Shown here one piece after another: positions 10,321-17,661 of a stretch of 64,000 nucleotides of DNA (position 1 is the stretch's first letter; each line of letters starts with the position of its first letter). The notes under the pieces are model-generated. The model did not search any database. It was not told the origin of the DNA and worked only from the letters and a program-made list of their open reading frames with translations. The stretch comes from Magnetococcus marinus MC-1. Its GTDB lineage: Bacteria; Pseudomonadota; Magnetococcia; Magnetococcales; Magnetococcaceae. A program made the translations under genes and the position numbers. The stretch spans positions 2,881,501 through 2,945,500 of the forward strand of contig NC_008576.1 in the NCBI RefSeq assembly GCF_000014865.1, written 5' to 3'.

Positions 10321-10580
10321 GTGGACGCAATAGTGCGTCTGCCCGGCATCCCCCCCCCGCGCAAGGGCCGAAAGACCCTGTATTTCTCAAAGGATTGGGA
10401 TCTCCACAATGCCGCCGGAGCCTTTGTTGCGTACAGCTACAGTTTCTGCTGGCTTGTCCGCACCCTCAGGATGAGAGGGGATGAGGGCAAAGACGAAGAC
10501 AGAACCCCGGTCATGTCTGGCCGGTCTGGCTGATCACGTTTGGACCTTCATGGCGTGGGTTTCTCGCCCTGTGACGCCGA
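10321..10580 (+). mobile_element. Degenerate transposase C-terminal fragment
   Basis: Translation gives RKTLYFSKDWDLHNAAGAF, then WLVRTLRMRGDEGKDEDRTP, then after a frameshift GLADHVWTF. This resembles the C-terminal part of IS transposases that contain R(K)TLSFSK-type, H(K)TLR-type and RTPAMAAGLTDHVWT-type segments. Only about 80 codons remain, with at least one frameshift and no visible terminal repeats, so it is a dead remnant. It indicates past insertion within the magnetosome region. The exact IS family is not certain. Confidence 0.6.
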
Positions 10581-10858
10581 TTAGGTCAACATACGTAGGA
10601 CACCACCGAAAACAGCAGAAAAAAACCACAACTGTGACAGCAAAAGTTACACCCTAGAGCAAATTCCGCTACAATTAACACGGCGGCGTATTTGTGCGTT
10701 TGCGTAGCCCACGCTCAGGATGGATCTTCGCCCCTAGCCCAACGGCATTTAACCAATAAAGCAACGTGTTGACTTAGCATGCCACATTTTTACGTAACTT
10801 CAGTCTCAGATCAATTCGCACCTCTTATGCCACACGACCTTTAACTCAGGGACGCACC

Positions 10859-11248
10859 ATGAGCCAGTCACAAACGTCTAAAGATAAAAAAGAGTCTAGC
10901 GTGATGGATGGACCCGCCAGCTTTTTGGATGATGTATCTATCTCAGCCCAAAACAGCCATTCTACGACGCCAACGGCCCATTCTGCCCCTAACGTCCCAT
11001 CCTCATCGCACCTTCCGGGGCCTAGCCACGGGGCGGTTAGCGGGCATCACACGGGGACACATATGGCTGGCCCGGCCAAGGTGGGTTCTATGAAAATGTT
11101 TGGGGTAGCGGGTGGCATGGCGGGTGGTGGCACAGCGGCCATAGCGGGTAGTAAACTGCTCTTGGGCTTGGTATTGATCGCCCCTGCGGTTGGTATAGCC
11201 TGCGGGGCCGCAGCATATTATTGCTTGCATGCTCGTCACGCTAAATAA
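10859..11248 (+). CDS. Small glycine/alanine-rich membrane protein in magnetosome region
   Basis: A 129-residue protein with a disordered Ser/Pro/His-rich N-terminus (1-75) and a C-terminal Gly/Ala/Leu-rich hydrophobic part (FGVAGGMAGGGTAAIAG, then LLLGLVLIAPAVGIACGAAA) ending in a short basic tail (CLHARHAK). The layout, a low-complexity soluble part plus a Gly-rich hydrophobic end, recalls Mms6/MamD-type magnetosome proteins, but the Leu-Gly repeat itself is absent and I do not recognise the family. AGGGAC lies upstream of the ATG. A long palindrome follows 20 bp after the stop. It is transcribed opposite to the mam genes. Confidence 0.75.
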   Translation: MSQSQTSKDKKESSVMDGPASFLDDVSISAQNSHSTTPTAHSAPNVPSSSHLPGPSHGAVSGHHTGTHMAGPAKVGSMKMFGVAGGMAGGGTAAIAGSKLLLGLVLIAPAVGIACGAAAYYCLHARHAK

Positions 11249-11268
11249 AAAATCTACAGACTGCAAAC

Positions 11269-11304
11269 CGCCTTTATAGAGAAAATATTTTCTCTATAAA
11301 GGCG
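11269..11304. repeat. 36-bp perfect palindrome, probable transcription terminator stem
   Basis: The two 18-base halves (starting CGCCTTTATAGAGAAAAT) are exact reverse complements with no spacer. It begins 20 bp after the stop of the 129-aa protein and lies about 180 bp downstream of the end of the DUF2202 gene, i.e. between convergent genes. A hairpin of this size could end transcription in both directions, but there is no long T-run on either side, so a protein-binding or other role remains possible. Confidence 0.7.
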
Positions 11305-11488
11305 TTGAAAACAAAACATCAAGCTCTTGCCTGAAAACCATAATAGCGAACCGGCGCACAACTGCACGGCGTTGTGGGGAGCCGGGAGAGCCTCTCAGCC
11401 AATACCCATCGGCAACGGCGGTGCATGGGTTTGTCCTTAGACCTCATTTGCCCCACACCCGCACGTCTGGGTGAAGTCACCCAATCCC

Positions 11489-12628
11489 TCAGGGGAGCAG
11501 GCCGATATTGGTGTCCATAGGGGCATGCAAAATGGTGTCGACTTGTTGCTGTGACAACTTTTGCGCCTTATATCGCTGGCCGCGCAGCTCCACGCCATGG
11601 GCAAAGCTGCGGAGATGGTTAAAGGAACCTCGTTGAATATTTTGATAGACCCGGGTAATGTCCTGGGCGCTGGTTTCACGAAGAGCTCTATTGAGATCAA
11701 AAATATCCAACTCTTCCACCAAACCGCCAACCTTTAGAGCCTCTCCCAGTGAGCGCTCCCCCCGCGCAATAAGCTTTTCGTAGAGTTCTCGTAAATCACG
11801 ATCCTTAAATTGCCCGCGCACATCTTGCGCGGCCGGGTCCTCTAAGCCATAACGCGTAATCATGCGCAAAACCGCATCCATATGCCGCTGTTCTGATCGC
11901 GAAATACTACGGAAAATGGCGACCTTCCAGCGATCATACAGGTTTAAGTAGACATCTCTAGCTAACTTTTCTTCTTCACGCATATAGATCAGAAAACGTT
12001 TTTCAGCAGGGGTTAATACCCCACCCATACCAAAGGCCACGGGCTGACCGCAGGGCGTTGTTGCCATGCCCATGGCGACAGGCTGACCACAAGGTGTCTG
12101 CGCGTTCGTCAAAGCGACGGTCTGCGTATCTGGCATCAATCCATTAAAGGCGTTGATCGTGGCAGAGATCTTTTTGCTTTCAAAGTTTTGGTATACTTGC
12201 AACAAAACCACCATAAGCACCAGCAAACCAACCCCAACACCGATAAAATTAAACTTCGAACGTGCCTTGGAGACAGCCGCAATGGGGGGCTTGTCTTGAC
12301 AACTGGAACAGTCATCAGCCGCGCAGGATTTTTTCTGCATAATGAATTTAAATGGTTGAAAAGAGCTGCTTTCCTCATCCATAGATGACGGCATGGCGTC
12401 ATCTTGAGCAGAGGCACAGGTCCCCTTAGGCGGCTTTTGTTCCGCTAGGGGCGTGGCCTCAATGGGCCTGTCTATGTCTGCAAAAGCTTCTGCATCCAGA
12501 TCATCCAGCATCGCTTGCCCATGGGGAGAATGGGCTTGCGGGGCGATGGTTGGGTTTTGCTCACCAGCCTTCTGTTCCGCTGGATGGTTCTTCGGTTTAT
12601 GGGAGGGCTCCCAATCTTCAATATCCAT
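11489..12628 (-). CDS. Membrane-anchored DUF2202 ferritin-like protein in magnetosome cluster
   Basis: The 379 residues comprise an acidic, Pro-rich N-terminus, a cysteine cluster just before the membrane (Cys102, Cys107, Cys110; KKSCAADDCSSC), one TM segment (about 127-146), a linker with two PCGQPVA(M/F)GM repeats (about 179-200), and a C-terminal DUF2202 ferritin-like four-helix domain (about 205-350). Putative di-iron ligands are visible as REEEKLARD, SEQRHMD and LVEELDI. DUF2202 function is poorly known; related ferritin-like folds bind di-iron or oxidise iron. Presence beside mamC suggests an iron-handling domain, probably on the lumen side if the N-terminus is cytoplasmic; this is inference. 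Start chosen at ATG 12628; a GTG lies six codons earlier. mamC ends about 100 bp upstream. Confidence 0.88.
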   Translation of the reverse strand: MDIEDWEPSHKPKNHPAEQKAGEQNPTIAPQAHSPHGQAMLDDLDAEAFADIDRPIEATPLAEQKPPKGTCASAQDDAMPSSMDEESSSFQPFKFIMQKKSCAADDCSSCQDKPPIAAVSKARSKFNFIGVGVGLLVLMVVLLQVYQNFESKKISATINAFNGLMPDTQTVALTNAQTPCGQPVAMGMATTPCGQPVAFGMGGVLTPAEKRFLIYMREEEKLARDVYLNLYDRWKVAIFRSISRSEQRHMDAVLRMITRYGLEDPAAQDVRGQFKDRDLRELYEKLIARGERSLGEALKVGGLVEELDIFDLNRALRETSAQDITRVYQNIQRGSFNHLRSFAHGVELRGQRYKAQKLSQQQVDTILHAPMDTNIGLLP

Positions 12629-12732
12629 AATTTTTCCATTTACCACAGGAAGGAGAAGTCCTCAGCACATCTCACGGAACAGCGCACACACCATGAATCC
12701 TTAACCATCACAGATGGTTAGCGGGAAAAGCA

Positions 12733-13134
12733 TTACGGAGTTTCCAACTCCTGGGGATCAAACGGGTCTGGATTATCCCCATAGGTTTGTCCACCCTGCT
12801 CCTGGTGTTTTTTTTCCTGGAGTTTAGCCTCCATCTGCTCCATGCCATAATCCCAGGCATATTTACCTGCCACAGCCACGGCGAAGGCTGTACCCAAAGA
12901 GACCACCAAACCACCGCCCACCACACCTGCGGCATAGGCACTAACGGTTGTCGCCAAGCCTGCGCCTAGGGCCTCTTTTCCGGTGTCGATTACAGCTTCT
13001 TCGGTTGTTATTTCACCGCGTTGTTTGGCTTTTAAGTTTTTGGCCAGCGCCGCAGAACCCCCTATAACGCCACCCAAAACACCAACGCCTGGGATGCTTT
13101 TTGATAAGTACAGTGCCAAATTAAAGGCAGCCAT
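12733..13134 (-). CDS. mamC: MamC (Mms13), magnetosome crystal-shaping membrane protein
   Basis: Abundant magnetosome membrane protein whose loop between two TM helices contacts magnetite and affects crystal size. The 133 residues contain the family features SIPGVGVLGG, AALAKN, IDTGKEALGAGLATT and GGGLVVSLGTAFAVAVAGKY, with two hydrophobic helices flanking a charged loop (about 28-58). The start MAAFNLALYL at 13134 has AAAGGAG about five bases upstream; a longer reading to 13167 is not supported. From memory the sequence agrees with MamC of Magnetococcus marinus MC-1. In Magnetospirillum mamC is in the mamGFDC operon; here it lies between mamE and mamK. Confidence 0.97.
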   Translation of the reverse strand: MAAFNLALYLSKSIPGVGVLGGVIGGSAALAKNLKAKQRGEITTEEAVIDTGKEALGAGLATTVSAYAAGVVGGGLVVSLGTAFAVAVAGKYAWDYGMEQMEAKLQEKKHQEQGGQTYGDNPDPFDPQELETP

Positions 13135-13837
13135 GGAGATCTCCTTTATAGCGCCAAGCCCCCACATTGCGAGGCTGTCGGTTCAAGTCATAAGATAACG
13201 TATGTGAAGCGGGCCAAACATCAGCCAGAGCCCTCCCCTCCCTAGGGCCACTCCAAATAGATCGCTCATGATACCTGATCTTTGCCCATCCTTAAACAGA
13301 TTCATTGCAAAACTGATATGCCTATGGCTTTTTTTTACCGACCCACAAGCAACGCCCCGGCCAAGGGTCAAGCGCGTTTTTTTCAACGATAAAGTCTGAA
13401 AGCAGGAGAATTTGCGTAAGACATGGGCCAGATAAGGCCATAACCATAGGAATAAACAAGAAATAAAAAACGGGGAATGAGGCTGTTGAGGAAAAGGGTT
13501 ATACAGCAGGCTCGCCTAGCTTGATGAGCGCGCGCGCGACGCTCTATCCATGAAGCTGAAAACACCACAACCGGGCTAAAGCCATGCAAGGCCATACCCC
13601 CCGCTAGCAACCATGCAGACCAAGGCCGCGCGCGGCTACACCATACCTGATCGTACCGATTATAACGTAGGCCTAGCTTTGGTGCTCATCCTTAACGCTA
13701 ACACCGGCACCCTGTAGGCTTGCGGGGTGTGCTAAAAAAGCCCTTTTTAAACCATGCTCAATCAATCATGGAAGACGCCAGTTTGGCAGGCAAACGGTTC
13801 AATCTCTCATGACCACGTGCTCACGATGGGCACGCTG
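13135..13837. other. Intergenic region between mamC and the repeat-protein gene
   Basis: About 700 bp, likely carrying the promoter for mamC and the DUF2202 gene. It includes an alternating GC stretch (GCGCGCGCG near 13530). Open readings here (for example minus 13383-13610) have no ribosome site or recognisable content. Confidence 0.5.
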
Positions 13838-16800
13838 TCACCGTTTTGAAAAGGAGACCATCTTTTTCATGACGCCGCCTGTCCAACGCGCCCCAAGAAT
13901 CACCCCTCCAACGGCATCCCCTAACAAGTTGGCCACACCCTCGCCCAACCCCTCGACCTCAACTGCCTCAACATATCCCCTTTTATCCAGTTGCTTGACT
14001 GGCACATTAGAGTGGATCGCGACACCATTCTGTCGTGCAGCGGCAGGTGTGGGTTCAGACGCCGTCCCGATGCGCTGCACCGGCTTAACGATGGCAACCC
14101 GATTGGACCCAAGGCTCTGCACACTGCTGGATGTGGCAGCGTCTTGATGCGCTTTTTCCGAATTAATCGACTTATCTTTGCGCACAACCTTGGCATACAA
14201 ACGTTTTGCCGGGAGGCTTGGCCGTGTGGTAACACGCCCTGACAGTGCCTTCTTAGTCGGCATGCCTGAAATGTTTTCCAAAGAAGAAGAGGTTGCGCTC
14301 TGTGCAACAGATGGCGACGCTGGCTGCGGTGTGCTGCGACGAATCCCCTGTTGCGTTATCTTGGGTAGCTTGCTGCGCATACGCTCGACACTAAACTTTT
14401 CGAGCTTACCCTCAAAAAGATGCGTCTTAGCTGTGGTATCCGAAGGTTCGCTCAAAAGAGAATCAGGCTCTGCGCGAGGCTTCTGCTGCCGCTCTCTTTC
14501 ACCTTCAAAAGGTGAATCCAGAAAGCAAACATTTTTCACCCGATTGACGATGGCATGATGGGGTATCGACGGCGTGTTAAAATCACTGCGGCGCACCGAG
14601 TTGCCATCCTCGGTTTCGGGCAGGTGGTGCTGCTCTTGCGCTGAGGTCACCTCGCCTAGATACCAATGCATAGCACCTGCACTGCTAAGGCTCTTATCAT
14701 TAAAAATGTAACCATGCATACCCACCGCCAAGGATGGTGGCGTCGAGACTAAAGGGGGGAGGCTGCTCGGTTTTTTTTTGTGTAAGGCGTCATACATAGC
14801 CCCCCACCGATTGCTACCTGCGAGTATGTCCGACCCATGCAGACTTGGTGCGCCTTGCGCAAAGGGGATGACACCAACCTGTAGCTTCTTGTTGCGCCGC
14901 TTAATCTCCACATGGCTCAAACTGAGCCTAAGGTGCGATGCAAAAGGGTCTTTTGGTTCAACCCCCCAGGGTCCTCGCAACTGCGCCTGCCCCATAAACC
15001 CCTTTAAAACCTTTAACTCTTGTGTATGAATGAAACGTTTTTTCCGAAGTGTTACCCCAAACAGCCCCCCTGCACAGGGTTTGACGGGACCTGTTTGCAC
15101 CGTGATCTCTGACACAACAGCAGGCGTATCAATCCCTGGCACATCCTGAGCTTCAGTGGCATCCTCCACAGCCATAGGGCTTGCTACGCTCTCATCCGTT
15201 TCTGTATTTACCACGGTTTCGGGATCGCTTTGCGCTTCAATATTTTGCGTAACCTGCTGCTTTGCGGTTAGCTTAGCCTGAACCAAGGCTTCGGTAAACG
15301 TAGGCAAAGAGATCTGTTGCGGCATAATCGTACTCAATGACGCCGCCATGGACTCTGCCAACGCACCGGATGCCAACCACGGCGAAAGGGGGCTGAAGGC
15401 CCCTTTTTTCTTCTTCCCCTTGCTGGCAACAGGCATAATATGATGAACCATCTTATTTTTTTTTGTATCAGGCTGTTGCATCAAAAGATCGAGCCAAGTG
15501 TTCTGCGGTTGCACGTGCGCAGGCTCTGAGCTGACATCTGCGTGCCGATTGACGGGCAGTGCTGTGAGCAACTCCATCCAACCATGGATCAGCGGCCGCT
15601 CACGGCGCGTGCCCACCCCCAAATGAAAGGTCTCTTCATCCTTGGTCTGTTGCGGCTCAGATTTCATAGACAAGGATTTTGACTGAAGCACCAAAGCGCT
15701 CTGTTTCACCTCGGACAGCGCACTCAAATTACCCACAATTTGAGCATCCATCCCCCACGGATCCACCTTTTTAGGCTCGTAAATGCGCTGAACAAGGGTT
15801 TGTAAATCCAAGCTTGAAACCGCCACTTTATGGGGCACTGCCCCTTCATTCTGTCTATCACTCATGCTCTGTTTAGGGGGCTCCATGCTCAACAGCCCCC
15901 CCATATTTTTGAGCGAGGCACCCGCAAACATGGCGTGGGATGATTCACTGGGCACGGCTAATAACGGCTCAACCGCCATCGGCTTGGTCGCGGCGAAGGG
16001 CAATTTGCGCTCGGGGTTCATCGGGATCGACTGCACGGGCTGCATAGGTTTAGGTTGCGCCTCATACCGCAGATCGGCGGCACCAGTAGCGGGTACTGAA
16101 ACCATAGGGTACCAAGGTGCGTCAGGCTCAAGTGTCAACATGCGCTGTTTGATCTGCTCGATAGACATAGCAGACTTCCGTACCAAGGCATTCACGCTGG
16201 GTTCAAAATCCTGTGTAAGATGCTCTGGTCGTTGCTGGGCGAGCGCTTGTTTACGCTCCTGACGACTCGACGTCCAAGGCTGCCCTTGATCAACACTGGA
16301 GTGAGCCGATTCTGTAACGGATCCAACTTCCATACCAGAAACCACCGCGATCTCTTCCTGCCCGGGCAGCCTACTCGGTTGGATATTAACTTGCTCCGTA
16401 CGATCACCCTCTACCTGGGATGACCAGGGAACGTCACTCTTCTCAGGAGAAATTGCCTTGGAACCACGCGGGCGCACCGCCAAATATGGAGCCGCAAGAA
16501 TCTCTTCACCATCCTTTAGTGCGCTGCTCTCATCCAACACGGGCCGCAACAAGCGTGAATCATGCAGGTGTCGCTCCAATTCAACTGAACGATTTCTGGT
16601 AGCTTTCTCTAACGTCTCTAGGCCACCTTTTTGAATTTCCGCGCCATCAGCCACGTCAGCCTCATCGTGTGGTTTTAGTTTTGAGTGAAACGTTTCACCA
16701 CTGGAAACAGCCATCTTTTGAGCCACCAATTTAGCCAGCACCTCATGATCGCGTATGGCCCCCACATGCTGTAAAGTGCGCAAACCCGCTTGCGGCTTCA

Positions 16801-17590
16801 ACACCTTGGTGTCAGGCTGCGGCACGTCATGATCCTGTGCAGCCCTTTTATTGGCCAAATCTGCCACCGCTTGCTCGTTATCCATAATCACCAGATTGTC
16901 CGACAGAGTAATGGGCTCACCCACAGAGTCGGTTCCAACAGCAACCGCTGCATTCTGGTTCGCTTCCGGCTCATGGCTGGCGGCTTCCGGCTCATGGCTG
17001 GCGGCTTCCGGCTCATGGCTGGCGGCTTCCGGCTCATGGCTGGCGGCTTCCGGCTCATGGCTGGCGGCTTCCGGCTCATGGCTGGCGGCTTCCGGCTCAT
17101 GGCTGGCGGCTTCCGGCTCATGGCTGGCGGCTTCCGGCTCATGGCTGGCGGCTTCCGGCTCATGGCTGGCGGCTTCCGGCTCATGGCTGGCGGCTTCCGG
17201 CACGGCATACGCCCCGTTGTTTACCGTAATGCGCGTATCACGTGGATTTTCGTTATGAGAAGAAAACAGAGCCTGAGCTTGGGCACTCTCTGGGGTATTT
17301 AGGCCGGTACGCGGTGTTGCCGTGCGCTGGCTAACGTCTTTATGGCGTGGCTGATCCCCACCCATCTCGGAGGGCGCTTGAGCCAGCTTAGCCGGTACCG
17401 AAGATTGGCTGCCCAGTTCCAAGGCTTGACGATTAAGCCGAGAACGTTCCGTGATCTCCTGAGCAGCGGCACGGAACGCAGCGATGCCCTTCATACGCCG
17501 ATTTTTCCTGGCCATACGCCGCTCGTCGGACCCTGAGCTGGCCGCTTGATCCGTCAACGTACTGCCCGCTTTGTGCTGATCGGTGTCCAT
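13838..17590 (-). CDS. Giant low-complexity repeat protein in the mamJ position
   Basis: About 1250 residues, not recognised by homology. It begins with a basic segment (RRMARKNRRMKGIAAFRAAA) and has an acidic tandem array of eleven PEAASHE heptapeptides (about residues 130-210). A very long low-complexity Gln/Pro/Ser/Glu-rich body follows, with a more structured-looking stretch near 850-950 (GGLFGVTLRKKRFIHTQELK). The Gly-rich hydrophobic C-terminus (LGEGVANLLGDAVGGVILGA) precedes a basic tail. There is no signal peptide. It lies downstream of mamE, where Magnetospirillum has mamJ, an acidic repeat protein tethering vesicles to MamK with a Gly-rich C-terminus. A MamJ-like role is therefore plausible but rests on position and composition only. 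ATG at 17590 has AAGGG close upstream; a GTG lies four codons earlier. Confidence 0.85.
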   Translation of the reverse strand: MDTDQHKAGSTLTDQAASSGSDERRMARKNRRMKGIAAFRAAAQEITERSRLNRQALELGSQSSVPAKLAQAPSEMGGDQPRHKDVSQRTATPRTGLNTPESAQAQALFSSHNENPRDTRITVNNGAYAVPEAASHEPEAASHEPEAASHEPEAASHEPEAASHEPEAASHEPEAASHEPEAASHEPEAASHEPEAASHEPEAASHEPEANQNAAVAVGTDSVGEPITLSDNLVIMDNEQAVADLANKRAAQDHDVPQPDTKVLKPQAGLRTLQHVGAIRDHEVLAKLVAQKMAVSSGETFHSKLKPHDEADVADGAEIQKGGLETLEKATRNRSVELERHLHDSRLLRPVLDESSALKDGEEILAAPYLAVRPRGSKAISPEKSDVPWSSQVEGDRTEQVNIQPSRLPGQEEIAVVSGMEVGSVTESAHSSVDQGQPWTSSRQERKQALAQQRPEHLTQDFEPSVNALVRKSAMSIEQIKQRMLTLEPDAPWYPMVSVPATGAADLRYEAQPKPMQPVQSIPMNPERKLPFAATKPMAVEPLLAVPSESSHAMFAGASLKNMGGLLSMEPPKQSMSDRQNEGAVPHKVAVSSLDLQTLVQRIYEPKKVDPWGMDAQIVGNLSALSEVKQSALVLQSKSLSMKSEPQQTKDEETFHLGVGTRRERPLIHGWMELLTALPVNRHADVSSEPAHVQPQNTWLDLLMQQPDTKKNKMVHHIMPVASKGKKKKGAFSPLSPWLASGALAESMAASLSTIMPQQISLPTFTEALVQAKLTAKQQVTQNIEAQSDPETVVNTETDESVASPMAVEDATEAQDVPGIDTPAVVSEITVQTGPVKPCAGGLFGVTLRKKRFIHTQELKVLKGFMGQAQLRGPWGVEPKDPFASHLRLSLSHVEIKRRNKKLQVGVIPFAQGAPSLHGSDILAGSNRWGAMYDALHKKKPSSLPPLVSTPPSLAVGMHGYIFNDKSLSSAGAMHWYLGEVTSAQEQHHLPETEDGNSVRRSDFNTPSIPHHAIVNRVKNVCFLDSPFEGERERQQKPRAEPDSLLSEPSDTTAKTHLFEGKLEKFSVERMRSKLPKITQQGIRRSTPQPASPSVAQSATSSSLENISGMPTKKALSGRVTTRPSLPAKRLYAKVVRKDKSINSEKAHQDAATSSSVQSLGSNRVAIVKPVQRIGTASEPTPAAARQNGVAIHSNVPVKQLDKRGYVEAVEVEGLGEGVANLLGDAVGGVILGARWTGGVMKKMVSFSKR
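16962..17200. repeat. Tandem 21-bp repeats (about 11 copies) inside the giant gene
   Basis: The unit gcttccggctcatggctgg plus two bases is repeated head to tail, virtually without change, and encodes PEAASHE on the minus strand. Perfect identity at third codon positions indicates recent expansion by slippage or unequal recombination, so copy number probably varies between isolates. There are no spacers, so this is not a CRISPR array. Confidence 0.95.
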
Positions 17591-17661
17591 ATTCCCTTGC
17601 ACCCTTTAGCATAGCAGAGCTTATAGCCAGAATGTTGACATGGTCACAACCAGAGTGCCCG

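Noticed and set aside
16962-17200. Possible CRISPR array
   Set aside because: Repeats are directly adjacent with no spacers and encode an in-frame heptapeptide; no cas genes are present.
16790-17302. Long plus-strand readings rich in RLMAGGF or ASGSWLA repeats
   Set aside because: They are frame shadows of the 21-bp repeat array inside the minus-strand giant gene, with no ribosome sites.
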